Shown here: positions 7,183 to 11,877 of the stretch, piece after piece
Layout of the letters: every line of letters begins with the position of its first letter
Numbering within the stretch: the first letter of the stretch is position 1
NCBI GenBank assembly: GCA_026397195.1
Contig: JAPLVI010000012.1
Coordinates: 1-11,877, forward strand
Length of the DNA stretch: 11,877 bases
Source: Candidatus Berkelbacteria bacterium
GTDB lineage: Bacteria; Patescibacteriota; UBA1384; JAHJRZ01
Direction: 5' to 3'
Position numbers and translations under genes: made by a program
Notes under the pieces: generated by a model
Told to the model about the DNA's origin: nothing
What the model saw: only the letters and a program-made list of their open reading frames with translations
The model's database searches: none

Positions 7183-8790
7183 TCAATGCTGGTCGAAGCC
7201 CCTTCCGAGCTTGTCCGGGACCATGAACAGGGTAATCCCGTTCTCGGCGCAGTAGCGACGAACTTCGTCGTCGCTGAGTGAGCCGCTCGAAGCGAAGATG
7301 AGTGTGACGCCGTTCCCCTGAAGAACCTCGACCGCGTCGAGGAAAGGAAAGAAGGAGTCGGAGTAGGCCGTCCACCCCTGTGTGAGGTCGTGTTGGGAGC
7401 GCACAGCTCTCCACATGGAGAGCGTGGCGGCAGCGACCCGGTCTTGCTGACCGACGGCATTCGCCAGGAGCTGACCTCCCCTGACCACAGTGATCGTGTT
7501 CGAGTCACTGGTGCTGCCAATCCCCCAGGCGAAGACGAGGTCGTTCTCCTGCTGGGCCACTGCCCGGGCACTTTGCCACAGCTCCTCCCCCTTGAGGTTC
7601 AGGACAAACGCCGGAGCATCCTCGGTGAGGAAGCCGCCGCGTGTCTGTCGCCATTGCTGCGACAGGTCGAGGGTCTCCAGGCTGAGGTTGGCGAGAGCGG
7701 GGTTCTCGAACATCTGACAGCGATCGGTGCTACGCTTCAGCAGGTCAACTACCCCCTCGTCGAAGCCGGCAGCGATGATCCCGTCAAGGAGACGACGGTC
7801 CTGCCCCTCGCGCAGAGCATGGTGGAGCAGCTTGTCCGCTTCCTCTGGCCCGAGGGGGAAGTTGAGCAACACGTACCCCCCGAAGATCGCCAGCGGATCG
7901 CCCTCGACCATCTTCTCGATGACTTCCTGTGGGGTGTCCCCATAGGCGGCGCCACAGGCGTTGCCGTGCTTCACCCCGATACCAAGTAGAGGAACAGCGC
8001 CACGGTTCTTGCCGAAGCCAGCTGCGATCCTGGTGGCAGTGCGAAGTAGACGATCGCCGTCAGTGGCGTTCACGAAGCTCTGGCCTGAGCCGGCGACTTG
8101 CACGAAGCGATCGAGCGCCAGAGGGTCAGCCGTCCCGGTTGAGTACTGGGCGGCGCCCTGATGGGGATTCTCCCCGTAGCGCAGGTCCTGCGCTTTCACC
8201 CCGAACATCGCCTCGTACTTGCCACCACTAAGGTAGCGCGCCAAGGCCATGGTATAGCGTGCCACGACGTACATCGCCTTGGCAGCCAGCTCATCCTTGA
8301 ACGCCTCGGGTTCGGGCATCCCGGCATCCAGCCACTCAATGAATCTCTGCCGGTCGGCTGGGTCGCAGATGACGACCCTACCGCCTTTGGCAGCAGCGTT
8401 GAGGAGGTTGCGCCCGCCGACGTCGACTTGAGCGATGACCGAAACGCGAGTACTGTCCGGCCTAGCGATTTCCTCCTCTAGCGGGTACATGTCGACGCAG
8501 ACGATGTCAATGATCCCGCCATGCTTCTCTGCCTCAGCCAATTCCTTGGGATCATTCTCGTCTGCCAACATCCGGGCAGCCGTCGCCCGGTCGATGGTGA
8601 CGACCTTGTGTTCCAAGATCGGCTCACCAACGATGTCCGAGAGATTGGTGACCGGGAGACCAGCCTTGGCAATGGTATCAGCCGTACCTCCAGAGGCGAT
8701 AAGGCCTATCCCCCGATCCAAGAGGGCCTGAGCGAAGTCAGTGATCGGCGGCTTCTTCTTCTCATACACAGAAAGCAGGGCCGTCTTCAT
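7183..8790 (-). CDS. purH: PurH-like AICAR transformylase / IMP cyclohydrolase, divergent
   Basis: PurH performs the last two steps of purine synthesis: AICAR formylation and closure to IMP. The 535-residue protein has the N-terminal MGS-type domain (SGGTADTIAKAG at about 33-44, DMYPLEEEI, QVDVGGRNLLNAAAK) and the transformylase part: RYGENPHQ (204-211), KHGNACG (274-280, holding the catalytic Lys-His), DGIIAAGFDE, SDSFFPFLDAVE, and a shortened end, GRGFDQH. The start at 8790 is preferred over ATG 8796 because GGGAGG lies 7 bases upstream of it. The cyclohydrolase motif K-T-L-H-P appears as V-T-I-D-R, so the second activity is doubtful. G+C content is clearly higher than in neighbouring genes, and the gene has its own promoter and terminator, which suggests horizontal transfer. 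No other purine gene is nearby. Confidence 0.9.
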   Translation of the reverse strand: MKTALLSVYEKKKPPITDFAQALLDRGIGLIASGGTADTIAKAGLPVTNLSDIVGEPILEHKVVTIDRATAARMLADENDPKELAEAEKHGGIIDIVCVDMYPLEEEIARPDSTRVSVIAQVDVGGRNLLNAAAKGGRVVICDPADRQRFIEWLDAGMPEPEAFKDELAAKAMYVVARYTMALARYLSGGKYEAMFGVKAQDLRYGENPHQGAAQYSTGTADPLALDRFVQVAGSGQSFVNATDGDRLLRTATRIAAGFGKNRGAVPLLGIGVKHGNACGAAYGDTPQEVIEKMVEGDPLAIFGGYVLLNFPLGPEEADKLLHHALREGQDRRLLDGIIAAGFDEGVVDLLKRSTDRCQMFENPALANLSLETLDLSQQWRQTRGGFLTEDAPAFVLNLKGEELWQSARAVAQQENDLVFAWGIGSTSDSNTITVVRGGQLLANAVGQQDRVAAATLSMWRAVRSQHDLTQGWTAYSDSFFPFLDAVEVLQGNGVTLIFASSGSLSDDEVRRYCAENGITLFMVPDKLGRGFDQH

Positions 8791-8840
8791 CAGCATTCCT
8801 CCCGAGGGGTTCGTTACCGAATAGCTAGGTACTCCCCTCT

Positions 8841-8869
8841 TTTATATCAAAATATAATAATAATATCAA
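8841..8869 (-). promoter_or_regulatory. purH promoter
   Basis: TTGATA at 8869-8864, a 17-nt spacer and TATAAA at 8846-8841. The predicted leader is about 45 nt, with a TACC/GGTA hairpin before the GGGAGG ribosome-binding site (8803-8798). It abuts the terminator of the upstream gene. Confidence 0.7.
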
Positions 8870-8870
8870 C

Positions 8871-8900
8871 AAAAATGCCCCCGCAGAAGCGGGGGCATTT
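8871..8900 (-). terminator. Terminator of the MscS-helix protein gene
   Basis: A perfect 12-bp stem, AAATGCCCCCGC / GCGGGGGCATTT, with a 4-nt loop (8873-8900), followed by Ts on the minus strand, 15 bases after the stop codon at 8916. Confidence 0.92.
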
Positions 8901-8915
8901 CTCAATAATTCAAGA

Positions 8916-9644
8916 TTAAATCTCCAGTTCTTCTTCTGCCGGTTCTTCTTTCTCTACTTCAGCACTCTTTTTCTTTAAATCAGACTCAAGCTTGGCAATG
9001 ACTCTTTTGGCAGCATCTTGCCCACCCAGACCAAAAGCAAGGCCACCGGCAATAGCAAGCAAAGCAACGACGCCGGTAAAGAGGGTCCGAATAAGGTCAT
9101 GGGCAATCCCCAACTGAACTAAAGCGGCAAGAATGGCAAAAATCCAAATCGCCCAGGATGTAAGCTTAGCTAGAAAGCTCGAATAAGCCAAACCACCTGC
9201 CTCGGTGCTGCCTCTGACAACATCCGCCAAAAAATGAGCTAGAACCGCGCCAATAAGGACAATGGCGGCTGCAGCGATAACATTGGGAACATAACCAAGA
9301 ATAACGGCGAAGAAATCAGCCACTTGATGCAGACCTAAAACGTCGGCGGCAGTAAGGAAGGTGATAATGAGGATTATCCATTTCACGAGCGCTGAAATGA
9401 TTCCTACAGAATCAAGGCTGAATTTCGCTCTTTTAACGATCGCTTCAATCTTAACAATCTCGAATAGCTTCTGTAGACCAATGAGTTTTAAAACGCGATT
9501 TAAAAGTTTTTCCAAAAGCACCGCCAAAAGCCAACCCACAACCAAAACAATAACTGCTCCCAAAAGGTTGGGTAAGAAATTGACAATGCGGTCTAAGACA
9601 TTACTTGAGGAACTAGAGAGAGCATCTTTCCAAGATTCAAGCAT
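8916..9644 (-). CDS. Membrane protein with mechanosensitive-channel TM helices, lacking the MscS beta domain
   Basis: The 242-residue protein has five hydrophobic segments, about residues 22-48, 82-105, 107-143, 155-182 and 188-208. The first (NFLPNLLGAVIVLVVGWLLA) and the central GYVPNVIAAAAIVLIGAVLA repeat are the conserved TM-helix motif of the mechanosensitive ion channel superfamily. The last segment, GGLAFGLGGQDAAKRVI, resembles the pore-lining TM3 of MscS. The soluble beta domain that normally follows is missing; a short Lys/Glu-rich tail ends the protein. It may be a small osmotic-release channel or only a structural relative. The start has GGAGG three bases upstream (9652-9648), a short spacing. 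The gene is monocistronic, with its own promoter and terminator. Confidence 0.85.
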   Translation of the reverse strand: MLESWKDALSSSSSNVLDRIVNFLPNLLGAVIVLVVGWLLAVLLEKLLNRVLKLIGLQKLFEIVKIEAIVKRAKFSLDSVGIISALVKWIILIITFLTAADVLGLHQVADFFAVILGYVPNVIAAAAIVLIGAVLAHFLADVVRGSTEAGGLAYSSFLAKLTSWAIWIFAILAALVQLGIAHDLIRTLFTGVVALLAIAGGLAFGLGGQDAAKRVIAKLESDLKKKSAEVEKEEPAEEELEI

Positions 9645-9685
9645 ATTCCTCCTTTCTTATTGTATTAGAGTAATATATTAACTCT

Positions 9686-9715
9686 ATTTTACCTAATTAT
9701 TGATTTAAACGTCAA
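9686..9715 (-). promoter_or_regulatory. Promoter of the MscS-helix protein gene
   Basis: TTGACG at 9715-9710, an 18-nt spacer and TAAAAT at 9691-9686. The leader contains a near-perfect AT-rich palindrome (AGAGT...ACTCT) before the GGAGG site. Confidence 0.7.
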
Positions 9716-9726
9716 GAGGGTAGCTC

Positions 9727-9875
9727 GTTTTTGTCGCGAAAACACACGATAGTTTGCCCCAGCGTGGCAAACTTCGTTCGGGTCTCGGTTTCGCTCTCCT
9801 TCGACTTGGAGCTAAAGCTCCTCGCTCAGGAACCATGCCCGCTCAACCTGCGACACGGTTTTCTTGGACAAAAAC
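9727..9875. repeat. Structured intergenic element with imperfect terminal inverted repeats
   Basis: The left end (GTTTTTGTC-GC-GAAAAC, 9727-9743) and the right end, read on the other strand (GTTTTTGTC-CAA-GAAAAC, 9875-9858), are imperfect inverted repeats. Inside lie AGTTTGCC-N7-GGCAAACT (9751-9773, 8-bp stem) and GGAGC-TAAA-GCTCC (9808-9821). There is no coding frame. It could be a MITE-like repeat or a structured RNA; nothing here decides between these. Confidence 0.4.
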
Positions 9876-9955
9876 TCACTAAGAAGAGGTAAATTCGACG
9901 AAAAGCAAATTTGTGGAATAAGCAAGATTTCCTAAAAATAATATAATTATCATCA

Positions 9956-9984
9956 TTGATTTATGGCTGATTTTGGGTTAATAT
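9956..9984 (+). promoter_or_regulatory. Putative promoter for the tRNA-Ala pair
   Basis: TTGATT at 9956-9961, a 17-nt spacer and TAATAT at 9979-9984 on the plus strand. It is the only good match upstream of the tRNAs and would give a leader of about 110 nt that includes the repeat array and a GC-rich hairpin. Confidence 0.55.
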
Positions 9985-9992
9985 GTAAAAGT

Positions 9993-10086
9993 AGAATGCC
10001 TAGATGCTAAGAAGCTACCCGTCGCGACCCGGCGGTCGCCGCCGAGGCGGACAAACTAAAAGTAAATAGCTGTAAGCTGGTAGCTG
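9993..10086. repeat. Short-period repeat arrays flanking a GC-rich hairpin, upstream of tRNA-Ala
   Basis: Left side: AGAATGCC, TAGATGCT, AAGAAGCT (9993-10016), period 8. Right side: ATAGCTG, TAAGCTG, GTAGCTG (10066-10086), period 7; its complement reads CAGCTAC, CAGCTTA, CAGCTAT. The core (10017-10065) holds GGCGG-TCG-CCGCC and CCGCC-GA-GGCGGA. It resembles the two arrays at 10528-10612 and 11090-11255 but is more degenerate. Confidence 0.5.
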
Positions 10087-10103
10087 AATGCGATAGTTTT
10101 TTC

Positions 10104-10175
10104 GGGCCCGTAGCTTAGTGGTAGAGCGCCGGTTTTGCATACCGGAGGTCGGCGGTTCGACTCCGCCCGGGTCCA
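10104..10175 (+). tRNA. tRNA-Ala (anticodon UGC)
   Basis: The cloverleaf is complete. The acceptor GGGCCCG/CGGGTCC includes the alanine identity pair G3-U70. The D arm is GCTT-AGTGGT-AGAGC, the anticodon stem CCGGT/ACCGG encloses loop TTTGCAT with anticodon TGC, and the T arm is GGCGG-TTCGACT-CCGCC. The discriminator is A (10175). The next bases are ATA, so CCA is not encoded and must be added after transcription. Confidence 0.97.
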
Positions 10176-10182
10176 ATACCTA

Positions 10183-10253
10183 GGGCCTATAGTTAAGTGG
10201 TAAAACACCGCATTCGCATTGCGGAGACGGCAGTTCGATTCTGCCTAGGTCCA
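10183..10253 (+). tRNA. tRNA-Ala (anticodon CGC)
   Basis: The acceptor GGGCCTA/TAGGTCC again has G3-U70, the alanine determinant. The anticodon stem CCGCA/TGCGG encloses loop TTCGCAT with anticodon CGC, reading GCG. The T arm is GGCAG-TTCGATT-CTGCC. It lies 7 bases after the first tRNA-Ala and is probably cotranscribed with it. CCA is not encoded. Confidence 0.96.
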
Positions 10254-10257
10254 TAAT

Positions 10258-10282
10258 AAAATCGCCATAAGACGATTTTTTT
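10258..10282 (+). terminator. Terminator of the tRNA-Ala pair
   Basis: AAAATCG at 10258-10264 pairs with CGATTTT at 10273-10279 around an 8-nt loop; the T-run extends to 10282. It begins 4 bases after the second tRNA. It could also work weakly on the minus strand for the gene ending at 10299. Confidence 0.75.
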
Positions 10283-10298
10283 GATTGTAAAAGTTATA

Positions 10299-10523
10299 TC
10301 ACCAGCCAATGACAAAATCAAACTTGCCCCAAAGAATCATTACCCCAAAGACAATCGTCAGAATGCCAATTATTTTCCACATCGTATAAGTTCCACCGGG
10401 ACCCAGGTAACGCTCGGCCCAGGAATTATGCCCAACGGTAAAAACAATTCTTTCAGTTTTGACTAGAAAGAAAATTCCAAGTACCACACAAATTATAAAG
10501 ATAATAATTTTAAGCCAAAGCAT
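10299..10523 (-). CDS. Small two-helix membrane protein of unknown function
   Basis: The 74-residue protein has two membrane segments: residues 1-21 (LWLKIIIFIICVVLGIFFLV) and about 48-66 (MWKIIGILTIVFGVMILWG). They are joined by a loop with TERIVFTVGHNSWAERYLGPGG. I recognise no named family. The size and hydropathy favour a real gene, and no other frame on either strand is better. The start has no Shine-Dalgarno sequence, but a CATAAT box from the adjacent repeat array lies 8 bases upstream, consistent with a leaderless message. Its 5' end abuts the heptamer array by only 4 bases. Confidence 0.7.
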   Translation of the reverse strand: MLWLKIIIFIICVVLGIFFLVKTERIVFTVGHNSWAERYLGPGGTYTMWKIIGILTIVFGVMILWGKFDFVIGW

Positions 10524-10527
10524 GGTG

Positions 10528-10612
10528 ATGAATTATGAAGTATGTATTATGTATCATGTATAAGCAAAACCGCAATCCATACATAATTCATTATTCATTA
10601 TTCACGATTCAC
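10528..10612. repeat. Inverted arrays of 7-nt repeats, five units on each side
   Basis: Left, plus strand: ATGAATT, ATGAAGT, ATGTATT, ATGTATC, ATGTATA (10528-10562). Core of 15 nt (10563-10577). Right, read on the minus strand from the outside in: GTGAATC, GTGAATA, ATGAATA, ATGAATT, ATGTATG (10612-10578). Both sides share ATGNATN at an exact 7-nt period with no gaps. Together they form an imperfect 35-bp-arm hairpin and fill nearly all of the spacer between two genes. Confidence 0.8.
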
Positions 10613-10616
10613 GCTC

Positions 10617-11081
10617 TCATTTTAGCAGAAGCCAAATAGAAACAGCAATGATCGCTAATTGTAATGGTATGCCAATATTGTATTGATATTTACTTAGAGG
10701 TCGGTGAATGTCATTGTGAAATTTATAAATCATAGAAAATGGCCAGGTTTTTTCCACCCAAGGTTCCCAAATTGGTACACAAAAAATAATATCAATAAGG
10801 AGTGCCGTCAATGCACCAATAATGACCGCTTCTCGATTTAAATGCGGCCGCGCGAACAAAATAAGAGTGATAATTATAAGGGCGGCAAAAATATCAATCA
10901 TCGCCAAAAAATATTTAACAATTGGTCTTAAACCTCCCTTTTTGATCTCCGTCCCTGCATCGACATGAGGTAAAAAGTCCAGAACAAAATGGCTCGCTAT
11001 CGCTAAACCGACCACCACCGGGATATTGTCAATTTGAGATCCAATCGCTGCCCCGACGAGTGTGTGGTTTATGGCGAGCAT
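10617..11081 (-). CDS. YdjM/DUF457-like membrane-bound putative metal-dependent hydrolase
   Basis: The 154-residue protein starts MLAINHTLVGAAIGS and has the pattern H6...H31-x3-D35-x2-P-H39-x-D41 (ASHFVLDFLPHVD), typical of the YdjM/DUF457 inner-membrane family, thought to be metal-dependent hydrolases. Further possible metal ligands are in FHNDIHRP (about 121-128). Membrane segments lie at about residues 8-35, 58-77, 84-105 and 136-153. The function of the family in cells is not established. No Shine-Dalgarno sequence is seen; a TAGAAT box from the adjacent 9-nt repeat array lies 14 bases upstream and may serve as a -10. The gene is flanked at both ends by inverted short-period arrays. Confidence 0.75.
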   Translation of the reverse strand: MLAINHTLVGAAIGSQIDNIPVVVGLAIASHFVLDFLPHVDAGTEIKKGGLRPIVKYFLAMIDIFAALIIITLILFARPHLNREAVIIGALTALLIDIIFCVPIWEPWVEKTWPFSMIYKFHNDIHRPLSKYQYNIGIPLQLAIIAVSIWLLLK

Positions 11082-11089
11082 AAGACAAT

Positions 11090-11255
11090 AAAATTATTCT
11101 AATTTCTAATTATTCTAATTACTCTAATTAATAGTTAATGTCTTAAATGCCCAACTTCTAAAACTTCGTTATTGGACATTGTGATTTTCAGCCCGAGGCT
11201 GATCCGCCCTTGGCGGAGATTAGGTTAATTAGGTCAATTAGAACAATTAGGTCAA
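11090..11255. repeat. Inverted arrays of 9-nt repeats around an 85-nt core
   Basis: Left, plus strand: CTAATTT (one short unit), CTAATTATT, CTAATTACT, CTAATTAAT (11099-11132). Right, plus strand: GATTAGGTT, AATTAGGTC, AATTAGAAC, AATTAGGTC (11218-11253). The complement of the right units reads GACCTAATT, GTTCTAATT, GACCTAATT, AACCTAATC, so both sides share NNNCTAATT at a 9-nt period in opposite orientation. The core holds TCCGCC-CTT-GGCGGA (11203-11217). The right array overlaps the 3' end of the next gene and supplies its stop codon. Confidence 0.75.
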
Positions 11256-11654
11256 TTCGTTTTTAAGTTCTTTGAGTCTGTCTCGAAGCATGGCCGCCGA
11301 TTGATAATCTTCGTTTTTAATCGCCTGATCTTTTTCTTTCTTTAGATCATTTATCTTTTTTTCAAGATAAGTCTCGCCTCTTCCCTCTTTTTCGGCTAAA
11401 GGCTGTGCGATAAGCACTTCAAATTCATTATCAATATTCTCAAGTTGAAGTGAATTCTGCGCATCTTTGTAGAAATTAGAGGGAATAACCAAACCAAAAT
11501 TAGGCACAGGAAGACGAAACATTAATTTACCACCACCCAAAAGTCCCTGCTCTTGAGCGCATCTTTCGCAAAAGTGAAAAACCGAAGCGTGACCATTGAT
11601 GACATGGTTGACAACGACGGAAGCTTGGGCAATGTGACATTTGTCACAAATCAT
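11247..11654 (-). CDS. McsA-like protein: N-terminal zinc finger and C-terminal UVR motif
   Basis: The 135-residue protein begins MICDKCHIAQASVVVNHVIN and has a four-cysteine zinc site (C3, C6, C29, C32), then a low-complexity linker, and ends with a UVR motif (about 100-133, KEKDQAIKNEDYQSAAMLRDRLKELK), a helical hairpin used in UvrB-UvrC contact. This layout is that of McsA, an activator of the McsB arginine kinase in Firmicutes, and of related UVR-motif proteins. No mcsB, ctsR or clpC is next to it here, so the exact role is open. The start is well supported: AGGAG at 11663-11659 is 4 bases upstream. The last codons and stop lie in the 9-nt repeat array. The gene is near the hsp20 gene, which fits a stress role. 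Confidence 0.82.
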   Translation of the reverse strand: MICDKCHIAQASVVVNHVINGHASVFHFCERCAQEQGLLGGGKLMFRLPVPNFGLVIPSNFYKDAQNSLQLENIDNEFEVLIAQPLAEKEGRGETYLEKKINDLKKEKDQAIKNEDYQSAAMLRDRLKELKNELT

Positions 11655-11681
11655 ATATCTCCTATTTTTATGTTATCTACT

Positions 11682-11687
11682 ATTATA
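11682..11687 (-). promoter_or_regulatory. -10 box of the McsA-like gene
   Basis: A perfect TATAAT lies 27 bases upstream of the ATG. The -35 position 17 bases further up (TATAAG) is weak. Confidence 0.5.
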
Positions 11688-11747
11688 CTTTGTAGAATAC
11701 ACTGCTTATATTATAACAAATGATACTAATCTTGATAAAGTCCAGTT

Positions 11748-11763
11748 GGAGGATAACTCCTCC
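11748..11763 (-). terminator. Hairpin downstream of hsp20, weak terminator candidate
   Basis: GGAGGA-GTTA-TCCTCC on the minus strand, 6 bp with a 4-nt loop, begins 6 bases after the hsp20 stop codon. It has no T-run right after it, so termination is uncertain; it may protect the 3' end. Confidence 0.35.
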
Positions 11764-11769
11764 GTTACC

Positions 11770-11877
11770 TTATCCACCAAGTTTTATTTTCTTCATATTA
11801 CTTACCTTCAACTCAAGTTTGGGAAGAATTATTTTAAGCCTTCCGTTTTCCATTTTTGCTCTAGCATCATTTACCCT
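11770..11877 (-). CDS. Hsp20 small heat-shock protein, C-terminal end only
   Basis: The open frame entering from the right edge encodes 35 residues. ARAKMENGRLKIILPKLEL is the last beta-strand region of the alpha-crystallin domain (consensus A-x-x-x-N-G-V-L-x-I-x-L-P-K), and the tail MKKIKLGG carries an I-x-L element like the I-x-I motif that docks between subunits. These ATP-independent chaperones hold unfolding proteins. The rest lies outside the window. The tail after the last strand is short. The assignment rests on a short stretch but the motif is distinctive. Confidence 0.75.
   Translation of the reverse strand, partial: RVNDARAKMENGRLKIILPKLELKVSNMKKIKLGG

Noticed and set aside
7076..7414. 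N-terminal extension of the 99-residue protein to 212 residues
   Set aside because: It would cross the purH terminator and 3' end in another frame, and it has the GC-rich composition of purH out of frame.
7390..8919. Several plus-strand frames of 66-199 residues
   Set aside because: They are antisense shadows of the GC-rich purH gene; no family motif and no ribosome site.
10528..10612. CRISPR array
   Set aside because: Units are 7 nt with no spacers, and the two halves are inverted.

Overview
The window looks like a contig from an AT-rich, reduced-genome bacterium, most likely a member of the Candidate Phyla Radiation (Patescibacteria). The evidence is compact genes on mostly one strand, start sites that look leaderless, tRNA genes without an encoded CCA, a 23S rRNA gene carrying a group I intron, and families often found in that group (EndoQ, VanZ-like, a short MscS-helix protein, a UVR-motif zinc-finger protein). 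The standard genetic code fits. The phylum call is inference; no marker protein here settles it.

Layout, left to right; all protein and rRNA genes are on the minus strand and only the two tRNAs are on the plus strand. (1) 1-1528: a VanZ-family gene cut by the window edge, overlapping an EndoQ-type repair endonuclease gene by one base. (2) 1566-5317: a 23S-5S rRNA unit with no 16S next to it. It has its own promoter, a leader with competing hairpins, a boxA, and a ~26-bp pre-23S processing stem. The 23S gene holds a 407-nt ORF-less group I intron after the position equivalent to E. coli U1931, plus an ~82-nt hairpin insertion near the 5' end. endoQ begins 37 bases after 5S and may share its transcript. 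(3) 5355-6573: an NRAMP-family metal transporter whose 5' end is disrupted. (4) 6614-7154: an inverted pair of REP-like palindromes and a small single-TM protein with an extended -10 promoter. (5) 7183-8869: a GC-rich, probably transferred, divergent purH with its own promoter and terminator. (6) 8871-9715: a TM-helix protein of the mechanosensitive-channel type with promoter and terminator. (7) 9727-10282: a structured intergenic element, a promoter, a short-period repeat array and two tandem tRNA-Ala genes (UGC and CGC). (8) 10299-11654: a small membrane protein, a YdjM/DUF457-like membrane protein and an McsA-like UVR-motif protein. The spacers between them consist almost entirely of inverted arrays with a 7-nt or 9-nt period. 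(9) 11770-11877: the C-terminal end of an Hsp20 small heat-shock protein.

The most notable points are the L1931 group I intron, whose guide sequence matches an unusual base in the exon; the inverted short-period arrays that fill the spacers on both sides of the DUF457 gene; the attenuator-like leader of the stand-alone 23S unit; and the foreign-looking purH with an altered IMP cyclohydrolase motif.
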